Shown piece after piece: positions 26,704 to 36,536 of a stretch of 63,300 nt of DNA. The DNA is taken from assembly GCA_009780855.1 (NCBI GenBank), contig WQZG01000011.1, forward strand, positions 1-63,300, written 5' to 3'. Source of the DNA: Treponema sp. (GTDB taxonomy: Bacteria > Spirochaetota > Spirochaetia > Treponematales > Breznakiellaceae). Made by a program: the position numbers and the translations under genes. Below the pieces are notes generated by a model. It was not told the DNA's origin. It made no database searches and saw only the letters and a list, made by a program, of their open reading frames with translations. The first letter of the stretch is position 1, and every line of letters starts with the position of its first letter.

Positions 26704-27189
26704 ATGAGAGTTGAATACATCAATCCCTTTGTGGAAGCTTCGTTTAATGTGCTAAAGGAAGTCATGAACGCGGAAGTTAAACGCGGGGATCTGTACCTCA
26801 AATCTTCTACCATGTCCATAAGGGGAGTAGCGGCTTTGGTTGGTCTGGCCGGAGACGTAGAGGGACGCGTTCTGTTCGACATGGACAAGGATACGGCTCT
26901 GCTGGTCGTAAGCTGCATGAACGGCGAAGAATTCAAAACCATGGATGAAATGGCCAAGGCTACCATACAGGAACTGGCCAATATGATAACCGCACAGGCA
27001 GTAACCAAGCTGCACGAACTAGGATTCAAATTTGACCTTACCCCTCCGGCGCTTTTTACCGGGGATAACATGGAAGTGTCAAGCAACATGGGCAAAGAAG
27101 TGGAAGCCCTGATTGTACCCATGAATTTGGCCCTGGGCAATAAAAAAGGCAGTATCGAAATCAACGTAGTAATCCGGGAACGGATGTAA
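26704..27189 (+). CDS. cheX: CheX, CheY-phosphate phosphatase
   Basis: A 161-residue cytoplasmic phosphatase that ends the chemotaxis signal. The family's E-x-x-N active-site helix is seen in IQELANMITAQAVTKL (Glu and Asn placed to attack CheY-P). The N-terminal MRVEYINPFVEASFNVLKEV is typical of spirochaete and Thermotoga CheX. ATG follows TAGGAGAAAAAA. Third gene of the chemotaxis operon, which here lacks cheY, in contrast to the usual Treponema order. Confidence 0.95.
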   Translation: MRVEYINPFVEASFNVLKEVMNAEVKRGDLYLKSSTMSIRGVAALVGLAGDVEGRVLFDMDKDTALLVVSCMNGEEFKTMDEMAKATIQELANMITAQAVTKLHELGFKFDLTPPALFTGDNMEVSSNMGKEVEALIVPMNLALGNKKGSIEINVVIRERM

Positions 27190-27222
27190 AGAAAAAATTC
27201 CGGATTCATCTGCGGCCGGATA

Positions 27223-28224
27223 ATGAATGCTATAAATCTGGTCCACGGCGGTATTATGGTAAATTACCGCTGTAATGCTTCATGCAGGCATTGTCTTTAC
27301 GCCTGTTCGCCGACAAGGCGGCAAGGTTATGTTACAGAAGAAAAATTCAGTAAAATTTGCGATCTTCTTATACTGGGCAAAATCGAGTCGGTCCACATAG
27401 GCGGGGGCGAACCCTTCCTGGATTTTAAGGGACTGCTTAATATTGTCCGCATCCTTGCCCAGTCAGGCATACCGCTTGATTATATTGAGACCAACGCCTT
27501 TTGGGCGCACAGTGAATCCTGTAATAAACAAATAAAAATTTTAAAGGACCTGGACGTACGGGCCCTCTGCATTTCTGTAGATCCCTTCCATGCCGAATAC
27601 GTTCCCTGGGGAAATGCCGTGGATCTGGCGGCGGTATGCGAAGATGCCGGCATGGATTATTTTTTATGGAAACAGGAATTCATCAAACCCCTCTCCCGTC
27701 TTGACAGAAAAAGAACCCATACCCGGCAGGAAATGGAATTTACCCTTTCCGCCGGTTACATCGGCAGCACCGCATCTGCCTACAGGATCCAGCTTGGAGG
27801 CAGAGCGGTAAATATTGACGAAGAATTCCGCCCGCGCAAACCTCTGACCGAACTGCTAAACAGCGAACCCTGCTCCTGCTTAACGTCCACAAGCCATTTC
27901 CACGCGGATCTCGACGGTTACTTTATCCCGCCCGGCTGCACCGGGCTGCGTCTTCCCCTGCAGGAATTTATTGACGGAACCTGGAAAGAAAATACCGGCA
28001 AGACCGGGAGCCGGCTAAAATATCCAATCTACTCTGCCCTGTATAACGGCGGAATTGCGGCCCTTTACCGGTTGGCTGTTCCGCAGGGATTCGCTGCGGA
28101 CAATAAAGGCTACCCTTCCAAATGCAATTTGTGTTTCCATATAAGGGAGTTTCTTGCGGGCAAAGGATTTGCCGAACTTGATGAGGACTTTTATACAGAA
28201 GCGTTAAAATATTACTGGGCTTAA
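27223..28224 (+). CDS. Radical SAM protein, substrate unknown
   Basis: A 333-residue iron-sulfur enzyme. Cys17, Cys21 and Cys24 (CNASCRHC) bind the cluster that cleaves S-adenosylmethionine, and HIGGGEPFLDFKGL is the GGE motif. Extra cysteines near the end (EPCSCLTST, PPGCTG, SKCNLCFHIREF) could hold auxiliary clusters, as in SPASM/twitch proteins. It begins 33 bases after cheX on the same strand but has no evident link to chemotaxis. I do not recognise a specific subfamily. The sulfatase-maturase role needed by the locus at 36-40 kb cannot be assigned from these motifs. Confidence 0.85.
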   Translation: MNAINLVHGGIMVNYRCNASCRHCLYACSPTRRQGYVTEEKFSKICDLLILGKIESVHIGGGEPFLDFKGLLNIVRILAQSGIPLDYIETNAFWAHSESCNKQIKILKDLDVRALCISVDPFHAEYVPWGNAVDLAAVCEDAGMDYFLWKQEFIKPLSRLDRKRTHTRQEMEFTLSAGYIGSTASAYRIQLGGRAVNIDEEFRPRKPLTELLNSEPCSCLTSTSHFHADLDGYFIPPGCTGLRLPLQEFIDGTWKENTGKTGSRLKYPIYSALYNGGIAALYRLAVPQGFAADNKGYPSKCNLCFHIREFLAGKGFAELDEDFYTEALKYYWA

Positions 28225-28279
28225 TGTTACTGGGCTTAATTGACAAACACCGATTTTTCTGTAAAACTATACAGGTACA

Positions 28280-28353
28280 GGGTGGTTAGCTCAGTTGGTG
28301 AGAGCACTAGCTTGACATGCTAGGGGTCACAGGTTCAAGTCCTGTATCACCCA
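28280..28353 (+). tRNA. tRNA-Val(GAC)
   Basis: Cloverleaf with acceptor GGGTGGT/ATCACCC, D arm GCTC/GAGC, anticodon arm CTAGC-TTGACAT-GCTAG (anticodon GAC), T arm ACAGG-TTCAAGT-CCTGT and discriminator A. CCA is not encoded. The next gene starts only 4 bases downstream. Confidence 0.95.
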
Positions 28354-28357
28354 TTTT

Positions 28358-29662
28358 GTGAAAAAACCTTTAACAGCAATTATCGTGGGCGCAGGTCATA
28401 GATCTTTTGTTTATGCCAACTATGCGCTGAATAATCCCGATCAATTAAAAATTACAGGAGTTGCGGATCCCAATACAAGCCGCAGGGCTTTAACAGCGAA
28501 GAAGTTCGGGTTCCCTGATGACAAGGATCATTGTTTTGAATCAGCCGGCGCACTGGCAGCCATGCCTAAAATGGCGGACGCGGTTATTAACGGAACAATG
28601 GATCATCAGCATGTGCCGACTTCAATTCCGCTTTTAAAACGCGGCTACGGTATGCTGCTGGAAAAACCTTTCGCAACCAATGAACAGGAAATGCGGGAGC
28701 TGGAAAATACAGCCAGGCAAAACAATTCCAAAGTGATGATCTGCCATGTCCTTCGCTACGCGCCCTTTTATACGGCAATCAGGCAAAAAATTCTGGACGG
28801 GGCAATAGGTGATTTGATAAATATCCAATTGAACGAACTTGTAAGCTACCATCACATGGCGGTCGCTTTTGTCCGCGGAAAGTGGAACAATACCAACATT
28901 AGCCATTCCACAATGCTGCTCGCAAAATCCTGCCACGACATGGATATTTTAATGTGGCTCAAAAGCGGCGTTAAACCGTTAAGGATCGCCAGCTTCGGCG
29001 GCAATTACCAGTTTATACCTTCAAAATGCCCTCCCGGCGCAGGGACGCGGTGCCTTGTTGATTGCCCAATAGAAGCCGGCTGTCTTTATTCGGCAAAAAA
29101 GCATTATATAGATCATCCGGACAGATGGTCTTTTTACGTCTGGGACAGTCTGGAGCATATTGAAAATCCGACTATTGAACAAAAAATCCAATCACTTAAA
29201 AAAGACAATCCATACGGAAGATGCATATGGAAGTGCGATAACAATACGGTAGATCATCAGTCCATTATTGTGGATTTCGAAGACGATTCGACTGCGACAT
29301 TCAACATGATTGGCGGCGCATCCGGCGGAGAAAGAAACATTCATGTTGTAGGAACCAAAGGTGAAATCTACGGTGTAATGGAACAGGAAAAATTCTATAT
29401 CCGCAAAATAGATACCAGTCCCAATCATGAATATTCAGAAGAAATTTTTGACTTAAAAACAATGGGTGATACATCAGGAGCTTTTGGCGGACACGGCGGC
29501 GGAGACGATCGCCTGGTCGCCGACTTCGTAAATTTTATGCGGGACGGAACTACATCCATCTCATGCACGTCGCTTGAAGATTCAATTAACGGACATTTGG
29601 CTGTCTTCCGCGCAGATATGGCAAGGGAACAGCACACGGTAATTGATATAAAAGGAAATTAA
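28358..29662 (+). CDS. Gfo/Idh/MocA-family NAD(P)-dependent oxidoreductase
   Basis: 434 residues with an N-terminal Rossmann fold (TAIIVGAGHRSFVYANYAL, ITGVADPN), the family Lys in MLLEKPFATNEQEM, and a C-terminal beta-sheet domain. This family oxidises or reduces sugars and cyclitols. GTG at 28358 lies 4 bases after the tRNA-Val gene, so any ribosome site would fall inside the tRNA. No good one is seen, and the mRNA may arise by tRNA processing. GHGGGDDRLVADFVNFMRDG is a family block near the end. First of three genes on this strand; the sugar is unknown. Confidence 0.88.
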   Translation: MKKPLTAIIVGAGHRSFVYANYALNNPDQLKITGVADPNTSRRALTAKKFGFPDDKDHCFESAGALAAMPKMADAVINGTMDHQHVPTSIPLLKRGYGMLLEKPFATNEQEMRELENTARQNNSKVMICHVLRYAPFYTAIRQKILDGAIGDLINIQLNELVSYHHMAVAFVRGKWNNTNISHSTMLLAKSCHDMDILMWLKSGVKPLRIASFGGNYQFIPSKCPPGAGTRCLVDCPIEAGCLYSAKKHYIDHPDRWSFYVWDSLEHIENPTIEQKIQSLKKDNPYGRCIWKCDNNTVDHQSIIVDFEDDSTATFNMIGGASGGERNIHVVGTKGEIYGVMEQEKFYIRKIDTSPNHEYSEEIFDLKTMGDTSGAFGGHGGGDDRLVADFVNFMRDGTTSISCTSLEDSINGHLAVFRADMAREQHTVIDIKGN

Positions 29663-29664
29663 AC

Positions 29665-31626
29665 ATGGCATACCCAATAAAAGAATCATCGGTCTACCTG
29701 CGGCAGGTAGCAGGAAAATATACCAGAGAAACATACCCAGGTTATACGCGCATAGACGCTTTTTTGGAATGGTCCAAACTTGAACTGGAGAAACGGAACG
29801 AAGGAGTAAACGCGCTGGACCAGCAGAGACTGGAAAAATCACTTAAGATGGTTACCGATCATGTAGACTGCGCGGATTTTGTCCTGCCTGTATTCCTTTC
29901 CATTCTGTCAAGATACGTGGAATCAGCGTTGTTAACACCGCAGAATATTGATGATTATAAAAACGCGGTCCTTGGATTCAAGTATGCAATGGATGATCCA
30001 AACGAAGATAAATTCGGGGTCTGTTATTTTACGGAAAATCATCAGGCTCTTTACGCATCCTGTGAGCTTATAGCCGGCCAGCTATACCCGGAAGAAATTT
30101 TTACCAATAACAATCAAGGGGGAAGCTGGCATTATGAACGCGGTAAACAGCGTATGATCCAGTGGATAGACTGGCGGGCAAAATTCGGTTATTCGGAATG
30201 GCTGTCAAACGGGTATTATGGAGAGGACCTTTTGGCGCTGGCCCTGGTTTGGGGCCTTGCCAAAGACGGTGATCTAAAGAAAAAGGCCGGGCTGTTAATA
30301 GAACTGACCCTTTTTGATATCGCGGTTAACGCCTTTAACGGGACCATGGGAGCGACAAACGGACGCGCCTACGCGGCTCCGACTATGCTGCCGGATCAAC
30401 CGGCAATCAGCGCCATCTGTAAAATTTTTTGGGGAGAAGGCTCCTACGGCGCGGTTTCCCTGGGAGGAGTCGCGCTGGCGGTTTTTGATTATCAATGCAG
30501 CGCGGCTGTTAAAAAGATAGCGCTGGAAAAAGGACCGTTCATTAATATGGAGCGGATGAGTATTGATGTGGAAGATTCACAAAAATTCGGACTCGATCCG
30601 GCAAATTACAGGGATATAATGTTTTATTGGGGGCAGCAGACTTTTTTACACAGACAGGTAATCGAAAATTCAATGAAACTCTGCCCCCATTGGCTGGGCA
30701 TGAGGCCTTCCATTGACGCCCACTGGGAAAAATACCAGACGCTGGAGAAAGCCGGGTTTAAGCCGGGCCGCTTTGATCCCTTATTGCCTAATGCTTTAAT
30801 CGAAAATGATTTATATGACCCGGACATGGCCTGCTGCGCCCTTACCCAGGCCGATATTTATACTTATAAAAATCCCTATTACAGCCTTAGCAATGTTCAG
30901 GATTTTAGGAAAGGAAAAGTCGGATACCAGCAGCACATCTGGCAGGCGAGCATGGGTGAGCGGGCCCTGGTATTTTCCAATTCACCGGGTTCCAATGAAT
31001 ATAATGACCGGCCCAATATGTTCGCGGGAAACAGGTTTATGCCCCGCACGGTTCAGCATAAAAATGTTCTGCTGTGTGTTTACAGGCTGCCCACAGAAAG
31101 CGCGCATTTTTTCTTTACGCATCTGTATTTTCCGCAGCACGAATTTGATCTGGTAAAGGAAGAAAACAGCTGGATATTCGGCAAGCGCGGAGGAGCCTAT
31201 ATTGCGGTATTCACATCCATAAAAGGCAAATGGCAGAGTCCGGACCCGGATTTATATAAATCGCTTTTCCATGATAAATGGGAAACCGAATTTAAATTGG
31301 CCAAACCGTACGAATATCTTGTTCCCAAACACGCTGCGGTTTATATATGCGAAATGGGCGACGAAGGTACAAACGGCAGTTTTGAAAATTTTGTAACTTC
31401 ATTTAAAACTGCGTCTTTCTCCGGCGATACACACGCGTTTATTTATAAATCGCCTACCCTGGGTAACATGTCTTATGGGTGGAAAGAACCGTTAAAAATC
31501 AACAACGAGCAGATAGCTGCCAAAAATTATAAACGTTATGATAATCCGTTCTGCAAAACTGAATTCGGAGAGAAAGTCTACCGCATCAATTCCGGCGGCG
31601 ATCAGGTAATTCTGGATTTTAATTGA
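29665..31626 (+). CDS. Large conserved-looking protein of unknown function, possible (alpha/alpha) toroid enzyme
   Basis: 653 residues, no signal peptide. It starts 2 bases after the oxidoreductase stop with AAAGGAAAT as ribosome site, so it is clearly co-expressed. Mostly helical to about residue 430, with motifs such as YFTENHQALYAS, NGYYGEDLLALALVWGLA, NGTMGATNGRAYAAP and AVFDYQCSAAV. The last 200 residues are richer in beta strand. Helical-barrel glycoside hydrolases and polysaccharide lyases look like this in outline, and the neighbours (sugar oxidoreductase, glycosidases) fit a carbohydrate role. I do not recognise the family and give no reaction. Confidence 0.7.
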   Translation: MAYPIKESSVYLRQVAGKYTRETYPGYTRIDAFLEWSKLELEKRNEGVNALDQQRLEKSLKMVTDHVDCADFVLPVFLSILSRYVESALLTPQNIDDYKNAVLGFKYAMDDPNEDKFGVCYFTENHQALYASCELIAGQLYPEEIFTNNNQGGSWHYERGKQRMIQWIDWRAKFGYSEWLSNGYYGEDLLALALVWGLAKDGDLKKKAGLLIELTLFDIAVNAFNGTMGATNGRAYAAPTMLPDQPAISAICKIFWGEGSYGAVSLGGVALAVFDYQCSAAVKKIALEKGPFINMERMSIDVEDSQKFGLDPANYRDIMFYWGQQTFLHRQVIENSMKLCPHWLGMRPSIDAHWEKYQTLEKAGFKPGRFDPLLPNALIENDLYDPDMACCALTQADIYTYKNPYYSLSNVQDFRKGKVGYQQHIWQASMGERALVFSNSPGSNEYNDRPNMFAGNRFMPRTVQHKNVLLCVYRLPTESAHFFFTHLYFPQHEFDLVKEENSWIFGKRGGAYIAVFTSIKGKWQSPDPDLYKSLFHDKWETEFKLAKPYEYLVPKHAAVYICEMGDEGTNGSFENFVTSFKTASFSGDTHAFIYKSPTLGNMSYGWKEPLKINNEQIAAKNYKRYDNPFCKTEFGEKVYRINSGGDQVILDFN

Positions 31627-31652
31627 TATATTATTAATAGAGGGTAACAAAA

Positions 31653-32549
31653 ATGGATCTGCAGCAATATTTTAGTCATATTGAAAAAATGGGCCTCAAT
31701 GTTGAAGGCGTTGTTGTGTACCTGCACGGCAAAGAAATTGCAAGACAGCGCAGAATTCCGGAGAAGCCAAAAAATGTTTGGTCGGTCAGTAAAAGTTTTA
31801 CTTCCATTGCGATAGGCATGGCAATTGACGAAGGACGGCTTAAGCTTTCCGACAGCGTGACCAAAATCCTGGACAGGGAAAACCCGGACGCGCGCTGGAA
31901 GGCGCTCACACTGGAACACCTGCTGACCATGACAATGGGACACCCCGAATATTCCCGCCCGGACAATATTGACGAAATTTTTTTGTTTGAAATAACACGC
32001 GACCCTGGTACATATTTCCTCTACGACAGCGCGTGCACTTTGCTTGCTTCCGCAATGCTTACCAGGACTACGGGGCTTAAAGTCCGCGATTACCTTTTGG
32101 ACAGGCTCTTCCGTCGGCTTGGAATTAAAGATCCGGTATGGGAAGAAAGCCGCGATGGTTATACCGCGGGCGCGGTCGGCCTTGAAATAACTACAACCGA
32201 TATGGCCGTCTTTGGCCAGTTCCTGCTGCAAAGGGGAAACTGGAAAGGCAAACAGCTTGTCAGTTCGGCATGGATCGAAGCGGCAACCCGCACCCAGGTT
32301 CCTACAATGCCGGCCCAGGACAAAGCCGATTACGATCTAGGATACGGTTACCAGTTCTGGACCTGCCGGCACGGAGCCTTCCGATGCGACGGCAAAAACG
32401 GCCAGTTCATCATTGTACTGCCTTCTCTTGACGCGGTAATCGCAATTAATTCCGACGAAGAAAACATGAAACCAATACTCTGGGCTGTCTGGGATTATTT
32501 TCTGCCGGAACTGATAGAGCAGATATACTCATTAAAGAGAAGAGAATAA
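31653..32549 (+). CDS. Beta-lactamase-fold serine hydrolase
   Basis: A 298-residue member of the class C/penicillin-binding-protein-like hydrolases. The nucleophile is in VWSVSKSFTSIAIG (S-x-x-K), the general-base Tyr is in FLYDSACTLLAS (Y-x-S/N), and a terminal H/K-x-G-like element is in CDGKNGQFI. There is no signal peptide, so a cytoplasmic esterase or amidase is more likely than a cell-wall enzyme or antibiotic resistance. GAGGG lies 10 bases before the ATG. Third gene of the 28358 operon. Confidence 0.85.
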   Translation: MDLQQYFSHIEKMGLNVEGVVVYLHGKEIARQRRIPEKPKNVWSVSKSFTSIAIGMAIDEGRLKLSDSVTKILDRENPDARWKALTLEHLLTMTMGHPEYSRPDNIDEIFLFEITRDPGTYFLYDSACTLLASAMLTRTTGLKVRDYLLDRLFRRLGIKDPVWEESRDGYTAGAVGLEITTTDMAVFGQFLLQRGNWKGKQLVSSAWIEAATRTQVPTMPAQDKADYDLGYGYQFWTCRHGAFRCDGKNGQFIIVLPSLDAVIAINSDEENMKPILWAVWDYFLPELIEQIYSLKRRE

Positions 32550-32694
32550 CAAAGAAAGGAATCCATAAAATAGTTACTGGTCCATATTTCAGAAACCTGG
32601 CGTCTGACATGATGGATTAATATTTTTCAAAGCGGTAATTTTAATTTTCTGATAATAGCTATTTATAGTGAAATTCCACAAGTTCTGAAGATTC

Positions 32695-34404
32695 TTACCC
32701 CTTATCCTGGAACTGGCTGGGAGGAAAACCATAATTCCGTTTAAAACTACGGTTAAAAGAGGTGCTGCTTGAAAAACCACATGTTAAGGCTATTTGTGTA
32801 ACAGTACCGCCGCTGCTCTGTAAAAGCTCGCAGGCCCGGTTTAATCGGTTTTTCTCAATATAATTCTGAAAAGTCAGGCCGGTGTAATGTTTGACCAATT
32901 TTTGCAGGGTAGGTGCAGATATCTTAAAATAATCAGATACCATGGTAATATATAAATTGGGGTTATACAAATTATCATTAATATAGGTGAGTACTTTTTG
33001 ACCAAGAGTTGATATATTTTTCTCCTTGTTTGCATTGATACTCCTGCAAATTTGCATAAAATATTCCGGAAAATAACGATTAAATATTTCTTCTTGATTA
33101 CCGCTTACATACTCTATTGTATTTAAATATGGTACAATACCGGAACAATCTTTGCTTACATCACGAACCATCGCAGAAAGCATACGTACCAGCAGAGCGG
33201 CGATAAGCGGGTCTTCGGGCCTGGGTAGTGAAGCAGCACATTCCCGTAAAATGGTTAATGACATGACTTCGTCGCCCAGGAGGAGCGCCTTCCGAATCTT
33301 GTCGATAGTCTGAATCCGGATTAATGCGGTTTGGGTTTCTATGGTCCGCAGTGAAGTTTCCAGTTGATTTTTTTCACTAGAAATACTGTCTGCGAGATCC
33401 TTGTAAATCCGCTTGAGACTTGAAAATATTTTAAAACCTGTGCGGTCGATTCCGATAAGGTTTACCTGTTCCAGGAAACTCCTTTCCGGTTGGGAACTGC
33501 GCCAAGCAAACAGGAAAGAGAGCATAACAACAACAGCGGCTGTAATACAGGTATAGAGGAAAATTTGGTTTCTGACAGGTTGCAGTTGCGCATTAAAAAA
33601 TGAATCAGGTATATCAATTTCATACCGGATTGGATAAATAGGGCTTTGGTAATTTTCAACATAAAAATGTCCGTTAATCTGATTACCCCGTGAAAACAGT
33701 AGTTTACCTGCGGCATCATACATACTAATATATGCCATTCTTTCCACATCAGCATCAGTCAACAAAGTTACAATACTTTCCACAGGTAACGCAGCGAAAA
33801 ATACTGCCTTTTCGGGATAACCTATATACGCCCAAGGTTCAGTATAGGTAACTGCATCATAAGAACCGTAATTGGCGCTGGTATAAGGCATTGCCGGTAA
33901 AAAAGTAGACCCTGATATCAATAAGTTCTGCCATGCTTCAAGTGTTAGATCACCACATTGTAAAAAATATCCATAAAATGGAAAAAGATCTGGATTGTTT
34001 GAGATGACAGATCGGGTAACCGCCATGCCGTTTGGGAACAACAAGCCTGCGTCAGCCGGCAGTGAGTAGGGGAGCAGGGCCATATTAAAAGTATCCCGCA
34101 TATTTATAAGGGTATATGGGTTCACATAATTCAATTCAGACTGGTTCGGTGTATTAATAGCCCATGATTTTATAATGGAAAATCTGGAATCATTACGTCC
34201 GGAAAGGGTTATTAAGTGCAGTGATGTTAATATAGAATTCAAGGTTCCCATTCCCTGCTCCATGCGGCCGGAAATACGAGATAATTCGTTGTTGAGGGTA
34301 AAATTATTAATGAAGCTGTATACAGGTACAAACAGGAGCAGTAAAAAGGCAGCAAATAGAAGGAAAATAAAAAAATACCTGATAATAAAAATATTTATCT
34401 TCAT
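32695..34404 (-). CDS. Membrane-bound AraC-family regulator
   Basis: 569 residues. A hydrophobic segment at about 8-30 and another at about 277-300 (FLYTCITAAVVVMLSFLFAW) enclose a 250-residue extracytoplasmic sensor. A cytoplasmic linker and a C-terminal AraC double helix-turn-helix follow (LYITMVSDYFKISAPTLQKLVKHYTGLTF; VTQIALTCGFSSSTSFNRSFKRNYGFPPSQF). Such one-protein sensors often sit next to CUT1 sugar systems and activate them. Here the divergent binding-protein and sulfatase operon starts 427 bases away, so control of that locus is the likely role. The gene is AT-richer than its surroundings. Confidence 0.9.
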   Translation of the reverse strand: MKINIFIIRYFFIFLLFAAFLLLLFVPVYSFINNFTLNNELSRISGRMEQGMGTLNSILTSLHLITLSGRNDSRFSIIKSWAINTPNQSELNYVNPYTLINMRDTFNMALLPYSLPADAGLLFPNGMAVTRSVISNNPDLFPFYGYFLQCGDLTLEAWQNLLISGSTFLPAMPYTSANYGSYDAVTYTEPWAYIGYPEKAVFFAALPVESIVTLLTDADVERMAYISMYDAAGKLLFSRGNQINGHFYVENYQSPIYPIRYEIDIPDSFFNAQLQPVRNQIFLYTCITAAVVVMLSFLFAWRSSQPERSFLEQVNLIGIDRTGFKIFSSLKRIYKDLADSISSEKNQLETSLRTIETQTALIRIQTIDKIRKALLLGDEVMSLTILRECAASLPRPEDPLIAALLVRMLSAMVRDVSKDCSGIVPYLNTIEYVSGNQEEIFNRYFPEYFMQICRSINANKEKNISTLGQKVLTYINDNLYNPNLYITMVSDYFKISAPTLQKLVKHYTGLTFQNYIEKNRLNRACELLQSSGGTVTQIALTCGFSSSTSFNRSFKRNYGFPPSQFQDKG

Positions 34405-34830
34405 ATTTATTTATAGTAGCAATGATTGATTTTTGACAATACCGGATATTGGCATAAAGTATCCATTTCAATACATAAAATTGGAATCGCTGTTGTTTAA
34501 TAGATACTTTATAAAAAATGAACTTTCACATTCATGAAAATTATGTATGTATATCATAAATGGAATTATTCTTTCTTTTTAGTAATCTGCCTTTCTTTTT
34601 TGTAACGATTATCTTTTGATTTTGTAAGACAATTTTCTATATATTTATTTGACTTCCTAGAAATACAGATTTACGGTTAAATAATAGACTTGTTCTAAAA
34701 CTCACTGAGCGCTCGAACAAGTCAGGTAAAATGCTGCGCATTTTACTGTCTTAAAACGGAAGTTGTTCAATAACTGAAGTAGCCGGACAACTCTGAAGAT
34801 AGCCGGCGGGCATTGTACGCGGAGGAATAT
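34405..34830. promoter_or_regulatory. Regulatory gap between AraC regulator and sulfatase operon, with inverted repeats
   Basis: No gene is seen in this 426-base AT-rich gap. It holds GACTTGTTC/GAACAAGTC arms (34687-34695 and 34715-34723) and a perfect hairpin GTAAAATGC-TGC-GCATTTTAC (34726-34746). A TTGACT at 34649 is a possible -35 element, with no good -10. The inverted repeats probably lie in the leader of the binding-protein mRNA or form the AraC binding region. Confidence 0.5.
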
Positions 34831-36504
34831 ATGAAACGTTTACGGTTTAGTATTATCTTTCTTTTATTGGTACTGGCGGCCGCAATGGTTTTTGCAGGCG
34901 GCAGTAATCAACAGACGACAGCGGCTGGCGTGAGCTCATCTTCTGCCGCCAATGTGAATCCGCCCGGAGTATTTCCGATTTGTAAAACGCCGATCACCAT
35001 AAAAGTCGGCGTGCCGCAAAATACCAACGTTGAAAATTTCGATACGAACAAGCTGACTTTATGGTACGAAGAAAAAGGGAATTTTACACTTAATTTTGAA
35101 TTGTACCCTTCCAACGGAGCTGAAGCTAGGCAGAAAGTAGAACTTATAATGGCATCAGGAGGAGCAGATTTGCCTGAAGTGTTGATTGGTTTTGGTTTTA
35201 CTGAAGATGGCATGTTAAAAATGGGACAAGACGGATTTGCATTGAACCTAACCAGTTATTATAAAGATTGGGCATATTATATACCCATGATACTTCCACA
35301 ATTGAAAAACAAGGATTATATGCAATGGCTTACCTCTGCTGATGGTAATATTTATTATGTTCCGAAATCCAACGAAGCAATAGGTAACTTGTATCAATTA
35401 CGAAGTCTGATCAACAAGAGCTGGCTTGATAAACTTGGCCTTTCTATTCCAACAACCACCAATGAATTTCGTACAGTACTTAATGCTTTTGTCAACAAAG
35501 ATCCCAATGGAAACGGAAAAAAAGATGAAATTGGTTTTATCGGTTCTAATGGTTGGGGTGCCCAGGCTGCAGATTGGGTAATGAATGCCTATATATATGA
35601 TGACAGTAAAAATCGGTACGTTGTTGATGATACAGGAAAAGTAGATGTGGCCTTTACCAAACCAGAATGGCAGGAAGGGCTGCGTTTTCTCAATGGACTG
35701 GTCAAAGATGGACTTATGCTACCCCAAACTTTTACTATGAATGATACCCAGATGCGCCAATTAACCGAAGGAGGCGATGTGTCGCAAGTAGGCGCTTTTA
35801 CCCATGGCATGATGGCTGCCGTCTTTGGTGCTACAAATGTCCGTAAGCTGGAATATGTACCGCTTCCTCCGCTTACAGGGCCCAAAGGTAATTGTACAGT
35901 AGCTTTCTTTCCGGACATTCCCCAAAAGAATTTCGTAATTACCAAAAATGCCAAAAACCCTGAAGCCATTTTCCGCTGGGCAGATCTCATGTGCAGTGAG
36001 GAAGGTTATATGCGTACCCGTTGGGGTGAGCCTGGTGTAGATTGGAAAGTTCCGGGACCCAATGATCATTCACTCCTTGAATCAATCGGTTATGGTCCAA
36101 AAATGGTTATGATTTTGCCCTGGGGATCGGTAAATAATGCCCATTGGTCGTTTATTACTGCAGGCATAGTACCCATTGGTGTATCTGAAGGCCAGGTAGC
36201 GCCTGCAGATGATCCATTGTACACAGAACGCTGGGCTATGGGTTCTGTTCCATTCTATATAAATAAAGAACCAAAGAACCGTGTAGATATTCAAAAATTT
36301 ACCCTCCAGGAAGCAGAAGAAATATCAGATATCAGAAACTCTATTAACAGTTATGTCAACGAATCATTAGCCCTCTTTTCCGTAGGTGATAAGAACATTG
36401 ACAGGGATTGGGATGCATATTTGAAAGAACTTGATGCCATGGGTTTAAAACGTTACCTTGAATTATCCCAATCAGGTTACGACAGGGCGATCGGAAAAAA
36501 ATAG
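34831..36504 (+). CDS. Extracellular sugar-binding protein of the sulfatase-linked CUT1 importer
   Basis: 557 residues. Signal peptide MKRLRFSIIFLLLVLAAAMVFAGG, then a large CUT1 binding protein (FPICKTPITIKVGVPQN, LPEVLIGFGF, LGLSIPTTTNEFRTVLNAF, QSGYDRAIGKK end). ATG 34831 has GGAGG 7 bases upstream; an in-frame upstream ATG at 34813 is less likely. It is a paralogue of the protein ending at 11458. First gene of an operon with two sulfatases and two permeases, so it probably captures sulfated oligosaccharides in the periplasm. Confidence 0.92.
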   Translation: MKRLRFSIIFLLLVLAAAMVFAGGSNQQTTAAGVSSSSAANVNPPGVFPICKTPITIKVGVPQNTNVENFDTNKLTLWYEEKGNFTLNFELYPSNGAEARQKVELIMASGGADLPEVLIGFGFTEDGMLKMGQDGFALNLTSYYKDWAYYIPMILPQLKNKDYMQWLTSADGNIYYVPKSNEAIGNLYQLRSLINKSWLDKLGLSIPTTTNEFRTVLNAFVNKDPNGNGKKDEIGFIGSNGWGAQAADWVMNAYIYDDSKNRYVVDDTGKVDVAFTKPEWQEGLRFLNGLVKDGLMLPQTFTMNDTQMRQLTEGGDVSQVGAFTHGMMAAVFGATNVRKLEYVPLPPLTGPKGNCTVAFFPDIPQKNFVITKNAKNPEAIFRWADLMCSEEGYMRTRWGEPGVDWKVPGPNDHSLLESIGYGPKMVMILPWGSVNNAHWSFITAGIVPIGVSEGQVAPADDPLYTERWAMGSVPFYINKEPKNRVDIQKFTLQEAEEISDIRNSINSYVNESLALFSVGDKNIDRDWDAYLKELDAMGLKRYLELSQSGYDRAIGKK

Positions 36505-36536
36505 TAACGTACAGGTAATCCAGGGGGTGCCCATCT

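Noticed and set aside
31653-32549. Antibiotic-resistance beta-lactamase
   Set aside because: It has the fold but no signal peptide and sits in a sugar operon; an esterase or amidase role is more likely.
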